Shown: positions 31,857-44,232, counted from the first letter of the stretch. The stretch: 64,000 nt of DNA from Ectobius pallidus (GCA_964059195.1 CAXKWD010000003.1:21372606-21436605), one strand, 5' to 3'. Translations and numbers: made by a program. Notes: generated by a model from the letters alone, not told the origin.

Positions 31857-32531
31857 CAGGGGCGTATGCAAGATATTTTTCCGGGAGGGGCAATTTTGTT
31901 AGTTTGCTCGATATTAAAATATCTATGCATATTTAATCAATCTGTCACATTTCTAACTGCATATTATGTCAGATTTTAAACATTAGACATATCTCTGTTA
32001 ATTCAAACATTTTCAGCCTTTTAGCTAAGTGAATGTTTTGGGAACCGACCATACAATTTGTTGACAGTACGTAGCCTTTCTTTTTTGTAACCGATTGTAT
32101 AATATTAAAGCAACGTTCCATTGATTAGTTTTCAATTAACTAAAATTTATTGCAATAACCTTGTTTTATTAAAACATTTTATTATGTAATTTATACAACT
32201 TTTACTATTTTATTAGAAATCATTATTTAATTCAGCCAACAACAGAACGTCTAGTACAGTATTAAAGTTACTTAATGATAGAGCATACCTCATTTTTGCG
32301 GAGCATATTTTACAAATTTCAGGTAAAAATTCGATGTTAATCTGAATTTTGTAAATATTTAGACAAAGCAGTAAATGCATTTCTATTTCACGCATTTCAT
32401 GAGTCAGGATGTGCAATTAAACTGTCTACTATTTGTCAAATTCAAATGTCCTTATGTACAACATATTAGCATTACTTAACGTTTCGGGGGGGGGCTGCAG
32501 CCCCCTCAGCCCCCTTCTGAATACGCCCCTG
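31857..32531 (+). mobile_element. hAT-like element, family G, copy 2
   Basis: Ends CAGGGGCGTATGCAAG and TCTGAATACGCCCCTG are inverted. The interior matches 23907-24560 (TAAGTGAATGTTTTGGGAAC, TGTATAATATTAAAGCAACG). No matching TSD was found (ACACCACA versus GGTGACCA). Non-coding. Confidence 0.72.
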
Positions 32532-32645
32532 GGTGACCAGATCTCAGGTAACTTTTTTTCTTTTTAACACCTTAACCTAACGGCACACGATAGGAGTTAA
32601 CTACAGCATTGTGTTTGTTCAAATGTTTTATTATTACTGATATGG

Positions 32646-34109
32646 CAGGGGTGCCCACCCCCCCAAACTTCATGACTCACCCCCCCCCAAACTTCATTGC
32701 TCACCCCCCCCCAACTTCATTGCTCACCCCCCAACCTGATTGGCTGTCGACAAGGGCGCCCATATGATATTTTCTAGGGGGGCCATTTTTTTAAATTAAT
32801 TTATTTTTGTTGTTTAACTTCTTGGGCCACTTTGTAACATTATTGTAATAATATAATAATATAATAAGCGCAACAATGACGTAGCCAGAAAATAATTGCG
32901 GGGAGGGTTGAAAGTGCCGGGGGGTTTGGAATACCCTCAAAAAAGGGGGTCGGGGGTCCATCCCCAGAAAATTTTTAAAAATTAACAATGAAAATCACAT
33001 TTTACGCTATTTTAGCACAGAAAAACTAGTTAGGAAATTTGTTTACCATACTCTAAGACATGCCAATGTAAATAAGAAATCATTACCTAATTGGGGGTCC
33101 ACCCCCGGAAAATTTTTACATATTGAACTAATGAAAATCACATTTTACGCTACTTTAGCACTCAAAAACTAGTTCGGAAATTTCTTTACCAATCTCTAAG
33201 ACATGCCAATGTAAACAAGAAATTGTTACCTAAGTCGGGTGTCCACCCCCGGGAAATTTTTAAATATCGAACTAATGAAAATCATATTTTACTCTATTTT
33301 AGCACTGAGAAACTAGTTAGGAAATTTGTTTACCAAACTCTAAGACATGCCAATGTAAATAATAAATCATTACCTATGTGGGGGGTCCACCCCCGGAAAA
33401 TTTTTAAATATTGAACTAATGAAAATCACATTTTACGCTATTTTAACACTGAAAAACTAGTTAGCAAATTTGTTTACTATACTCTAAGACGTGGCAACTT
33501 AAACAAGAAATTGTTACCTAAGTTATAATACTTATTACTATTTATAAGAAAAGTTGAATAACACATGGAACAGTGGACATAATACTACTCATTATGTTAT
33601 GAGAAGAAAATAACTGCTATATCATATCTGACACACCAACAAATCTTGTTTAATTAAATATTTTTTTAAAGTACGAATATAGAATTTTAGGTTTTGACTT
33701 TTGGGGGTCAAAACCCCCTGAACCCCCCTTTCCTAATCCACTGTGGATTCTGCTTCCATGTTGTCGATTTGGTAAACTGCAAACTTTTTATGTCTCAACT
33801 GACTTTAAAATAATTGTCTTAAAAGAAAAACACCTGACTATAATAATTATTAATATACATTTTTTCCCTTGCGCCCCCCCCCCGCCCCCGGGCATGGGCG
33901 CTAATTGATTGACTATTCACTTCTAAAGAATTAGAAGAGACCTCTTAAAGTTATAAAACTTGACCATTTTTATTTTTAACATATAAAATGCTAATTTTGC
34001 AACAATTTTCACCCCCCCCCCAGAAAATTCATAAAACAATAATATTTTGCCCCCCCCCAGAAATTTCAATGACGCAGTCTGCGTCTTAACCCCCCCTGTG
34101 GGCACCCCT
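32646..34109. mobile_element. hAT-like element with nested GC-rich insertions
   Basis: Ends CAGGGGTGCCCACCC and GTGGGCACCCCT, flanked by TGATATGG and GGATATGG (7 of 8). Near the left end a 25-bp unit of CACCCCCCC plus AACTTCATTG-type sequence is repeated about four times (32655-32740). Further in are ends of other elements, AGGGCGCCCATATG (32755) with CATGGGCGCT (33893-33902), and CGTAGCCAG (32880). The 143-bp tandem array lies at the centre. Confidence 0.75.
32953..33530 (+). repeat. Tandem array, four units of about 143 bp
   Basis: Units begin at GGGGGTCCACCCCCGGAAAA-type junctions at about 32953, 33093, 33237 and 33380 (spacings 140, 144 and 143) and share AATGAAAATCACATTTTACG, AAACTAGTTAGGAAATTTG and CTCTAAGACATGCCAATG. 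The 63-codon frame at 33223-33414 spans units and is not a gene. Confidence 0.92.
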
Positions 34110-34119
34110 GGATATGGGT

Positions 34120-35184
34120 AACGTGCATGAAAACCATAAAGCATTAGAAGCATAACAGAACGTTAAATGTATGGTTACTATATTATCTTTGATTGTGACA
34201 GATACCTAGAAATAATAAAGCAAAATATCCAAAAATAAAGTATATAGCAAATATTAACGTAACGTAACGTCTTTTGTACAAAGTATTCAATATTGATGTA
34301 TAAATTATTGTGGTCGCTGGTGACTTTAGCAGTTAAAAATAAACCTTAAATAAATAAATAAAAAGCTTAGCGCACAATCTTGAAAATAATCTGTATAGTA
34401 AATATTTATAAAATAAATTATTACACTATAGGCTGACAAATAAAATAATTATCTGATCTTTCCTATAATTTTGAAAGTTGCAACAATTACACGAAAAAAG
34501 CAGTATCCTATGGGATTTAAATGCTCATGTGCGGCTTGCTTTCAACAAAAAGGGAAGTTTCGCCTACGATAATGATTAACAGTAAAAAAGTAATTAAAAA
34601 TGTGAATAAGAATGGTGAAATGGTGATAGAACTGACAGAAAGGGATTTTTCAACAATATTTTTACTGAAGTTAGTGAATATAGCGGCATTTTAGTTCTTA
34701 TCTTTTTATATTTTCTGAGAAAAAGCAAAATGTAAAGAAAATAAATAAAAAATAATAATAATAATTCACAGTAAAAATAAAGCATACTTGTGGATACCAT
34801 AGTAATGAGTTAACTAAAAAGAAAGAAATGTGGCAAGTGAAAGAAAAATAGAGATAGAATATTCTAAATTCTCTCGAAATTTGGCTGTCTTGAAAAAGTT
34901 ACTAAATCTGAAAACACTGTTGACGTAATTTGTTATTTACATAAAACGAATGTTATTTTAACTTTTAGCTCATAAATCTAATGCCTTTCTAGCAATTCAC
35001 GACTAACCACGGTGAGGATCTGTGTACAATTCTCTTATGTAACGTAAGAGATTATTATTATGATACCCTATTCAAAACTTTCGAATGTAAACATCCTTGT
35101 TATACTACATTATAGTTACAATAGATCACTTACTAAGTGTCGCTAAGGCCTGTTTAAAGCACACATTCTAAATTCAATGGCAAT
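34120..35184. other. AT-rich sequence, nothing recognised
   Basis: No coding, RNA or repeat signature seen. A 68-codon minus frame at 34594-34800 is hydrophobic low-complexity sequence typical of AT-rich DNA. Confidence 0.4.
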
Positions 35185-35185
35185 G

Positions 35186-35268
<83 letters not shown>
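35185..35268. repeat. (TTA)n microsatellite
   Basis: About 28 TTA units, the longest such tract in the window. Confidence 0.95.
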
Positions 35269-35269
35269 G

Positions 35270-35615
35270 ACAGTGCCGAGTCTCTACACTTTAAGAAGTG
35301 CAGTGAGTACACCAGTATCAAACGAGAGAAGCATATAAAATCGATAGACTTACTTTCAGATTGTCAAAATGTAAGAACTCTTATATAGGTCTTAGTGAAA
35401 AAAATACCGGGTACCGATATACGTCAGCCTCTAGTAAATAAGTTCAAGAAATGAAAGACTGATTGGCTCTTGGATGAAACACTATATAGTATTAATGAAA
35501 AGTTTTTGAATGAAGATGATGAATATGTTAGAGACTGAACTTATGACATAACTGTAATTTTTGACAAAACCTATTGCAGCAGTCGCTGGTGTCAAGTTTT
35601 AATTCAATTTTTATT
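35270..35615 (+). other. Possible decayed coding segment
   Basis: A plus frame between about 35400 and 35535 reads KIPGTDIRQPLVNKF and, after a frame break, DWLLDETLYSINEKF then NEDDEYVRD and a stop. The composition looks protein-like, but I cannot name a family. It could be a dead transposon gene or a chance reading. Confidence 0.2.
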
Positions 35616-35623
35616 GTTAGTAA

Positions 35624-36094
35624 TAGGGGGCGGATTTCTATGACCTAAAAAAAAAAGGATACATGCATGCATTTATGACCTGAAAAACATTAAAATATGA
35701 CCAATAAAATTTAAAATATGACTTTACCACTTACACAATGTGTATATTTTTTAAAAAGTTTCATTACAATTCATTTTATTAAAATATAATGTTAATTATT
35801 TAAAATATATCTAAATTCTCAAAAAGTACCATTATAATGCAAAATTTACAATATATGATATGAAACTTCAAAATTTCTTTAATATGCACACATATATGCC
35901 AAAAATATGACCTAATTATGTTTATTCGTATTAAATATGATACTATAGTTTAAATTGTCCTAAATATGCAGTTATATGCACAATAAAAGCCGTTCCATTT
36001 TCACCAGGATGCTTGGAATCTGGTTTAAATTAGTCGAAAACCTGAAATAATGCAAAGGGGGAAAATATGACATGTCATAGAAATCCGCCCCCTA
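35624..36094 (+). mobile_element. hAT-like element, TAGGGGGCGGATTTC family, copy 1
   Basis: Ends TAGGGGGCGGATTTCTATGA and GAAATCCGCCCCCTA, flanked by GTTAGTAA (35616-35623) and GTTATTAA (36095-36102), 7 of 8 identical. AAATATGACC motifs recur inside. A second copy is at 51792-52203 in the opposite orientation. Confidence 0.9.
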
Positions 36095-36102
36095 GTTATT
36101 AA

Positions 36103-36682
36103 TTTTGCCAATGTCATACTGACTGGGCCACGACCTACTCTCATCAGGTTCCACTATATTATGTCTAGATTTGACCCAGAGTTATTTCCCTCCCCTACAG
36201 GCATTCGTGTATAAACTATTCGAGAGGGGAGGTCAAGGAGGTTAAAAAACAAAGAAAGATAAAAATTTTGAAGAAAAATAAATAATGAAAAGTCTCCTTG
36301 ACATTTCAGTTATAAGTTAGTAACAAAATTCTTTCCGGTTCGATTTAAAAAAAAAAAAAAAAAAGCTTAATTTTACGTATGTGTACACCAAGACAATTAG
36401 CTCAACTGAATGCTCCCACGTCCGAGTGAGAATGCGGTGCGAGTAGAGAGAGGGTACTTTTGTGGACCCTACTTCAACTCCTACACACGTGGAGACCGAT
36501 ATTAAATATTACTGAGTGTCGGTTCACCAAGAAGGAAATAACTAGGTTTCATCGATCTGAAAATAGGACCTTGTGAAGAAGTATTTTCGGAATGGCTGAG
36601 TCATAGTTTACAAATCATAAATATAGCCTAACCGAATTTCAGTAAGTTAGTACAGTACTTCCCATTCAAGCATGTCTTATGG
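36103..36682. other. Unassigned sequence
   Basis: No gene recognised; includes an A tract at 36347-36364. Confidence 0.4.
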
Positions 36683-36740
36683 GTAGGAAAGGCATTTGAT
36701 GATTTTGCATCTTTTTTACATGAAGGTTAAAAGATAGCTC

Positions 36741-36800
<60 letters not shown>

Positions 36801-38000
36801 TGTGTGTATCATGAAATAATTGAGTAAATAAGGGCAATTTGTTTTTGCATTTTTTTGCTTTATTTGGAGTTTTTCGTCATTTTCAAGCGATAGGTCATTT
36901 TATGATAATTTTAAGTCATTTTTAGCAATTCTTAAATCATTTTTGGCATTTTAGGTCATTTTCGGAAATTTTAGGTCTTTTTCGGCATTGTTAGGTCATG
37001 TTTCAGTGGAGATAAAGAGGAGCCATGTACAAATTGTTATTTTCAGATAACATACAATAGTTTTTATTTGAGAATCTCTGCCCTGTGTTCATAGTTCATT
37101 TTAATTCAGGTTTATTGTAAACACCATAGCAGTTTGTCTTGTAGCAATAAATATATATATTTTTTAATTTACATATTTTCTAAGGGCAATTTAATTGGCA
37201 TGCCAGTTCAGAAAGAATTTTTTTCGCTATGGCTCGGACTGGCCATATGTGATACTAGGAATTCTGTGCAACGGCTTCCCATTAAGATAAGAAAATATAA
37301 AAAAAATCAGGTGTAGGCTTACTGATAAAAAACGTACCAGATGGAAGTGATACTAATCACTAGGGCAAGGCATTAATGACTATAAAATAGTGAAAAATGA
37401 CACATACAAAAATTGCCAATATTTACTATTGATACTTATAATTTGTTTTTGTTAAGTAATGAATTGCTAAAAGCAATTTAATGAATGACAGTGCGTTCGT
37501 TATACATGAATTTACGATACATAACGCACTTATTTTGTTACTAAAGATGTAAGTAAATTTAAACTACTTGGACACTTTTAGCGAAAAAGAAATTTTTTAT
37601 GAACTGGAATGCCCATCAAGTTGCCCCTAGCAAATATGTGTCATTTAAAAAGAAAGAACAAATTCCTTATTGCTACAATACAAACCGCTATGGTGATTAC
37701 AACAAACATGAATTAAAGTGAACTATGAACACTTGGCGGAGATTCTCAAATAAAAACGACTGTTTGTAACGATTTGTATATGGAAAAGCTCTTCTCTACC
37801 TCCACTGAAACATGACCTAAAAATACCGAATTGCCAAAAAGTGACCTATCTTTTAAAAATGACGAAAAATGCAAAATAAAGCAAAAATTGCAAAAACAAA
37901 TTGCCCTTATGTGATAAATTATTTCATGATACACATATCCGAGCTATCTTTCAGTATTCATATAAAAAAAGCTGCAAAAATAATCAAATGCCTTTCCCCA
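36683..38000. mobile_element. Foldback-like element with arms of about 400-550 bp
   Basis: The left arm (36683-37230) and the reverse complement of the right arm (37595-38000) share GGAAAGGCATTTGAT, AAGATAGCTCG, ATCATGAAATAATT, AGGGCAATTTGTTTTTGCA, TTTTTATTTGAGAATCTC and AATTCATGTTTGTTGTAA-type segments in mirrored order. The left arm carries a long (AT)n expansion (36742-36797) that the right arm lacks. Internal TTTTAGGTCATTTT motifs repeat. No transposase seen. It abuts the Helitron at 38005. Confidence 0.85.
36742..36797. repeat. (AT)n microsatellite in the foldback arm
   Basis: About 28 AT units, replacing GATATGTGT-like sequence in the opposite arm. Confidence 0.95.
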
Positions 38001-38004
38001 GTAA

Positions 38005-38709
38005 TCTACTTTTATACAATTCAACGGCCCTAAATTGCGTGCTTGCTCGCCCGCTTCGTGAGACATCGGGTATACTCGGCGATGTTCGTCTCTCGCGGTC
38101 TAAACTTTCATGACGACTACAAAATTAAGAAAACCGTTTCTTTATTATATAAGGCCTAAGCGAAATGAACAAATATTCTAATTTTATTTTTACTTACAAT
38201 TTTCTTAGCTCTGAACCTCAAACATTTTTTATAATCTACCAGTGTAAATTTCATTAAAAAATCCTGGTGAGGATGAATAATGGCGGGCGAAGCCGGAGGC
38301 ATCAGCAGTAAAATATTGATGGTTTAACTCTTGAAATATCGCTGATAATAATAATCCAAACAAACCATTCCTTCCCTTGAAACATTATATAATTTCTGAA
38401 AATTACACTGAATCGATGAAATAAAATTCACATCATATTCATGTCAATAAACAGTTGAAAAACAATAAGTATTATGTGTTTATTATACAGGTTCCTTTGG
38501 AACTGCATAATCGATTCTGATATAGTTTTACCAGGGGGCGCTTTTTAATTGTAGAATGTTCTCTGAAGCCGGAATTTTAGCTGTTTCATTAATATTATTA
38601 ATGGCATCGCGTGCAAGTGTGAATAAATATAATGCTTTAATAATTATTATACTCTTAATTTTTAATTTTTAAAAGAATTATCGTGGGCGAAGCCACGGGC
38701 ACCTCCTAG
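38005..38709 (+). mobile_element. Non-autonomous Helitron with intact ends
   Basis: Starts TCTACTTTTATACAATTC after an A (38004) and ends with a hairpin (CGTGG GCGAAG CCACG, 38681-38696), a spacer and CTAG (38706-38709) before T. That is the A|TC...CTRR|T arrangement of Helitrons, which make no TSD. An internal Helitron-end-like block (GGCGGGCGAAGCCGGAGGCA, about 38282-38301) suggests an older fusion. A second copy is on the minus strand at 51732-52835. No Rep/helicase coding. Confidence 0.93.
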
Positions 38710-39604
38710 TTATATACATAAGAACAGCATAACTTTTAACTTTGGTTTAACTTTTCCATTCTTGCATCTATCAATTTGGAACGAGTGTGTACAGACCAAA
38801 GCTACAAGTTCGTCAAATTTTATACTTTTAACTCATCTGTAAATGGGTAAACATTTAATGTGAGTGAGGAAATACCTTTGAAAGTGTTTTAGAGTAAAAA
38901 ATTACAAATTTTAACTTTCGGAATTTTACCATCGGTTATACGCACAAAGCTATACGTTTGTCAATTTTCAAGTTTCTTGCTCATAAAATGTCAAGGAATG
39001 GATGATTTAGGTTGTAGTAGATGAAAATGACGTTCCGGTTTCCAGTCATTTTTTCCATACTTGTAAGGCAGCTAGAAATACCAAATTTTGCACGCTTAAG
39101 GCAGTTTAATGTGCCAATATTCCTGGTAAATTTTACGATTCTACCTGACATACAAGTGTGTAAAAAAATACATAATGTGAGAGGAAAATATTACTACAAA
39201 TTACTCCGACAGATAGGCCTATTAAGATACAAACTTGATTTTTTTTATATGAGATTCTTCGACGCTTGATTTACAAATTTGCTAATGGATTTTTATATTT
39301 TTAATACTTATTGTTTTTAAAAATACATTTTACCCAGAAAAAAACTACCTGGGATTTTACTAAATATATTATTTAAAGAACTAAGGCTTATACAGAAAAT
39401 CTTATTAGGCATTTAATTCCACATATTGTAAAGTATATTTTGAAATAAAACCATAGCTGTATATTTTTGTGGGAAAAGATTGTTATTGAAATTGAAGCTG
39501 AGAAAACGCCGAATCAAGCATTAGGAGTTGGATACCAAAATCCAAAAACCACATTTTAAAAACCAAAATGGCTAAATAAACACTTAGGCTTATTTCATTC
39601 GGCT
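38710..39604. other. Unassigned sequence, probable old repeat
   Basis: Short phrases (GGGTAAACATTTAATGTGAG, TTTCAAGTTTCTTGCTCAT) recall 25230-25330 and 47280-47345, so part of this is likely an ancient dispersed element. TAGGCCTA at 39214-39221. No gene recognised. Confidence 0.4.
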
Positions 39605-40990
39605 AGGGATTTTAGCATCTAAAAAATAAAGATTTAACCTTTTAAAAATAAAATTTAGCATCTTATAGCAAATTTAACGTTATAATTTAGCATTCTGTAG
39701 CGATTTGGGATGAAACAATGTTATTATTGGAAAATTAGGTTTTACAAATTAGTGCGTTATCAAGTGCATTTTATTGATTTTCCAGTTACAACAACTTCAA
39801 GCATGTAAGTAGGCATAAAGCAACACAAACTTGTAGTGAAATTATGAATACTAAAACATACGTAAAAATATATGCACTGTTAACTTGTATTTGGCTATTA
39901 TTTATTTATTTATTTTTTTATTTATTCTTTTTATATATTCTGGCAGAGCTAAGGCCATTTGGCCTTCTCTTCCGCTCTACCAGTCAAAAACTACATTACA
40001 ATTACGTAATACATATACATATTATAGATAATTAATTAACACTTAATACTTAAATTCAAAACACTAACATAGCTATTAAAAACATGTAAGTCTAAACACT
40101 CTACAAGTCTGTTATATGCCTAATGTAAATTTAAGATTAATTTATAAATTATTAAAAAAAATAAAAATACTAAAGAAAATAAACAGGATTATAGCATAAG
40201 ATATTTAAAATTATACTAACGAATACTAAAGAGAAAAACGTATAGTTACAAGAAGTTAGGCTACGGGTTACAAGTATCAAAAAGAGCTCCAGTTAAGATT
40301 TCTAGTTACTACGATGAAAAACAAAACTAAATTAGATTGTTACATGCATTTCAAATCAATATTCAGCACCACATTAAAAATTTAATACTGAAGCAATTCC
40401 AATAATACTCTCCTTTAACCTGTTTCAGCTATCTATAACAATTGAATTGTATTTTCTGAAAAAGCGTTCTACATCCACGCTATTGGTAGGTGACCAGATT
40501 ACCTGAATAGCTGCATAGGCAAAGAGAGAAGATTTTATTTGCATTGCTAACAAAATTTGCAGTCAGTAAATCTCTTAATTGTCTCTTATACTGGTTACCA
40601 AATGTTTGTGAAATTAATCTTAACCAAATAAGAAACTTTACATGGAGTATGGAATTCTTCTCTTCATATCAAACACTGTCTTAGGATTTATGGTACTCAT
40701 CTGAAAGTCACTGTTGGATTAAAGAGCTCATTAACAGCTTCAAAAAATTGATTTGTTTCATTTCCTGTCATATTATTTACACAGGCCTAAATGACCCTTA
40801 CAATATAATGTCGCACTTATTTCGCAGAAATACGTACATTTCGCATTTTATACTAATTTCGCATTTTATCGCGAACTGAAAAAAAAATAAGAGACTTCAT
40901 ATGCTTCAAAACCAAAATATTACTTATTTTAAGAGCATTTGGGGATATTTTTTTAGCATTTATCGCGATTGCTAAAATCTACCATCCCTA
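39605..40990 (+). mobile_element. TIR element, TAGGGATTTTAGCAT family
   Basis: The left end TAGGGATTTTAGCATCTAAA and the reversed right end TAGGGATGGTAGATTTTAGC agree after a small gap. TTTAGCAT motifs recur inside both ends. A LINE 3' UTR fragment (39890-40275) is inserted. No TSD resolved. Confidence 0.6.
39890..40275 (-). repeat. LINE 3'-UTR-like repeat, copy 1
   Basis: Begins ATTTATTTATTTATT then CTGGCAGAGCTAAGGCCATT and GGCCTTCTCTTCCGCTCTAC, shared almost base for base with 61629-62390. The simple-repeat edge (AAATA)n on the minus strand and the hairpin AAGGCCA TTT GGCCTT fit the 3' end of a minus-strand LINE. No coding part is present. Confidence 0.7.
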
Positions 40991-41887
40991 TAATAATTCC
41001 TTAACTATACCCAGGGCCACGGAGAGAAAGCAAGGGCCCCAGGGACAAATTTTTCTGGGCCCCCTCAAATATTAAGTTCACCACTGAAACCCAACCTCGT
41101 CCTTTATAATGTATGCAACAAAAATATTATGTAGAGATATTATATAATTATTATATACGTAATTTTGTGTAAGTAACTTATTTCTTGAAGACATATATTT
41201 TTGTTAGTCATTAAAAAAGTTAGTAATATTTTACAAAAAATTTAACCATATAAGTTTAAAAGCTTTTCAGTTGTGCTCATAAGAGGTAATAATAATTTGT
41301 AATGTGGCAAAATGGTATCAACAAGCATAACAACTAATCATTGAACAACTTGTGTCTTTGACTTTTCAACTAGAAATAAAAACACTAAAATTATAGACCC
41401 AACTATATAAAAATAACAAAACAAAAGGAATCCCGCGGATAACTTCACACAGGTATGTACCGATTTCATCTGTATGTAACAAAACTAATCTTTTGAAAAT
41501 TATTATTTTAAATGCCGAATGTTATTGAGGCCTACTGTTCAGTACAAAAGGATTTCTGCTTCTACTTTTCAAAAATAGAAATTTGTCTTCAAGAATAATC
41601 CGTTTCAGATTAATTGATGATTCCATGTCGCCGTTATACGACAGGACAATGCAAATAAAAATAAGCACATAGAACATAAATTGATCTATTTATTGACTTA
41701 TAATCCATTTTATGTTAGAGTAAATTTAGAAGGTAAAACATAAAACCTGGTCGGTCGGGCCTGACTATACCTGCTTTAACCAGGTACCCAAAACTGATGT
41801 GAGAAAAATGAAAAGGTCTTTCAGCTCTGAGAAACAGAGACGTGAATGCAATGGACCACTGCCTTCTAAACTGTATTAATCGTGTAT
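40991..41887. other. Unassigned sequence
   Basis: A hAT-like left end may start at 41012 (CAGGGCCACGGAGAG with GGGCCCC blocks), but I found no partner end. Otherwise AT-rich with no recognised gene. Confidence 0.4.
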
Positions 41888-41888
41888 A

Positions 41889-42325
41889 CACTGCCTGTCC
41901 TATACGGCTAATTTTGCGTACTCGGCGACATTACAGATGGCAGCACCTTTCACACCCAGACTACTTCTTGTTTTTTGCTACGACATTGTTGATTATGTAG
42001 TGCTGTCACCGCCGTCTCATAATCACTGCCTTCTAAACTGTATTACTCCTCGAGACGGCGGTGCTCATAATATAGTCTATCAATGCGTCTAATTAATTTA
42101 CATTTATTTTAATTATTGCTCCAAAATTCCATTTCAAGGTAAGTGTCATATACTGGAATAATATTACGTTCTAAACAAATAACACAAGTATCTGTCTCTT
42201 TAATGCTTCTTTTGATTAGTGATTTCTGCAATCTGGGTGTGAACTGTGTCGCCTCTACTGGATAAATTAGGCAATTTAACAATACTCTGAACTCCATGTT
42301 AAAATAAAGCATAGGACAGGCAGTG
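41889..42325. mobile_element. TIR element with TA flanks
   Basis: Ends CACTGCCTGTCCTAT and ATAGGACAGGCAGTG form a perfect 15-bp inverted repeat with TA directly outside both, as in Tc1/mariner-type insertions. CGAGACGGCGGTG occurs near 42050 and 42333, and its reverse CACCGCCGTCTC near 42008, indicating further internal palindromy. A 95-codon minus frame (42109-42396) is not recognised. Confidence 0.65.
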
Positions 42326-42326
42326 T

Positions 42327-42694
42327 AATTCTCGAGACGGCGGTGCAATGGACATGCTCTTCTGCGTATAAAAAAAAATGCACATCGCAGAAACAACCTA
42401 CACTTTGTTAAAGCTCAGTTCCACACCTAATTGTCTAATGAGCTCTCTCAAGTAGGCCAAGGAATAATATGTGGCCAGCACCACGACTACTCGTACCCCT
42501 GCCTAGCTGTCAGCTGTTCAGTCCCCCTCTGTAATTACACCAACACGTGACGTCACGCAGTGCATGCGGCATTGCCAAACCTCGCGGCCCGGGTTCCTAT
42601 CCCTACACCGGAACAAGCATGACAAGGCGAAAAAGAAATGCGAGAGAAAAAATACAAATAAAACACTTTAAGTTATCCTAGAAATAAAGTCTAA
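42327..42694. other. Unassigned sequence
   Basis: A CG-containing stretch (42540-42610) includes a B-box-like GGGTTCCTATCC, too weak to call a SINE. Confidence 0.35.
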
Positions 42695-42968
42695 GAACTC
42701 GACAGTTTTACTGTGTTCATATACGGCTTTGGAAGTTGCAATACATTTAGCTTTGACAAATAACACTACCCACATATTTCTTCATATATGCTTATGAAAC
42801 TAGACCTTTGTTCTTCGGTATGCCCTGCTTAATGAATCGATCTGGAGCTTAACTGGGAAAATCGATTTCAAAAACAATTTATTTTCTGCATATCATTATT
42901 GCAATTATCACTGATTAAACAAAGCATTCTCGCACTTTGTTATATCAGTTTACCTGATTTTATTTATA
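42695..42968 (+). repeat. Dispersed repeat R, 3' fragment (copy 2)
   Basis: Matches the end of 31057-31790 and 58915-59830: TATACGGCTTTGGAAGTTGC, CCCTGCTTAATGAAT, GGAGCTTAACT and TATCAGTTTACCTGATTTT. The GTACCGGAG block is absent. Confidence 0.8.
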
Positions 42969-42969
42969 A

Positions 42970-43952
42970 AGAATTAACAAAATGGAATAGAATTTAGCTT
43001 CATCCTAATCTGTACCAACAAACAAAACTGCAATAAATGATTCAAGAAGCAAGGGTGCAATTTTTTGTGATAGGAACAACTGAAAAATTTATATTAAAAT
43101 CAGCAAAAATATATTTCTAATAATAACTTATAACTAAAATAGGCCTAGTAATCAATTGATTAATAATGATAATAAAATTGATAAAAAATATGTGGATAAA
43201 TTAGAACATGAATGACAGACAAAGATCCTCCCCCCCCCCCCCCCCATAGAACACTGTACCCCCACACTCTGAAAGCTGAAGTGGGAAGACAGAGAGAGAC
43301 GGGAATAAGTAAATATAGAACTGAATATATATTTAAGTGAGAAATTGTTCGAAACATTAAGGCTAATCAGAGGAGTGGAAAATTAACTTCATACAGCAGT
43401 TCCTAGAATGGGCGTTTTCATTATGTGCATTTTATGTGCAGACTCTGAGGATACCGACGTGTTTTAAATTCAATTTTGTCTTCACGTTTCCGAATGATTT
43501 ATGTTCACAGAATGGTGGATAAAGTAGATATGTCAATTAGCCTATTACAGATGTCTATAATATGTCACAAATGCAACAGAATATATGTTATACACATAAA
43601 GGCGTTTGTAACTTTGGAAAAATTGGATAGTTATGATTATTTTTTTAAATTATTTTTATGTAGTGTATGTGTTTGATTGTACAATGTCTGACTGAGGTTT
43701 CCTCTTTTGCAACTTTCAATTTTCTTTCTTCTTTAAATTTGTGCTCTGATTAGGCTTTAATTGGATTTTGTATCAAATTAGCCTAGTTATGTGTAAGTTT
43801 GTTGCCACATTCTGAAGTACTTTAAAAGTCTACCTTGAACTTCTGTTATGGAGGACAAAAAATAAATAAGTTAAATAACCAAATAAATATATAAACTAAT
43901 AGATAAATAAATTATTCAGCATTCACTATTTAAATATTTAACATGGACATTT
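42970..43952. other. Unassigned sequence with C tract
   Basis: No gene recognised. A run of 17 C at about 43229-43245 gives a poly-glycine frame on the minus strand. TAGGCCTA at 43140-43147. Confidence 0.45.
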
Positions 43953-44232
43953 TAAGACCACAAAAGGATGAGCCGAATTTTGACTCACCAGAGCCTCAGT
44001 GCCAGTATAAAAATTTCCGTGAGAAAAGAACATTCACAACATTACAGTTATTTACACTTTTTACAATTATGTACAAACTAGTCTATAACTTTGTGGTACA
44101 ATAATATTTTTTATAAATAAAATATCAGTTTTTGGATCATTTTTTATAATTATGAAGTATTTCCTTTAAAATTTAGGGTCACTTTATAGGTAATTTTTTA
44201 AACAATTTTAGGTTATCAGAATCCGAGCCCTG
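43953..44232 (+). mobile_element. CAGGGCCCGGATTC-family fragment, right end only
   Basis: Homologous to 29240-29554 (GACTCACCAGAGCCTCAGTG, AAATAAAATATCAGTTTTTG, ATCAGAATCCGAGCCCTG). The left part is missing. The octamer CTGATAAC follows it (44233-44240), the same as the left flank of the copy at 27121. Confidence 0.85.

Noticed and set aside
32953..33530. CRISPR-like array
   Set aside because: Units are about 143 bp and homologous throughout, with no unique spacers; this is an ordinary tandem repeat in a eukaryotic element.
41012..41075. Left end of another hAT element (CAGGGCCACGGAGAG)
   Set aside because: No matching inverted end or TSD was found downstream, so only noted within the unassigned stretch.
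42540..42610. tRNA SINE around GGGTTCCTATCC
   Set aside because: No A box at suitable spacing and no second copy in the window.
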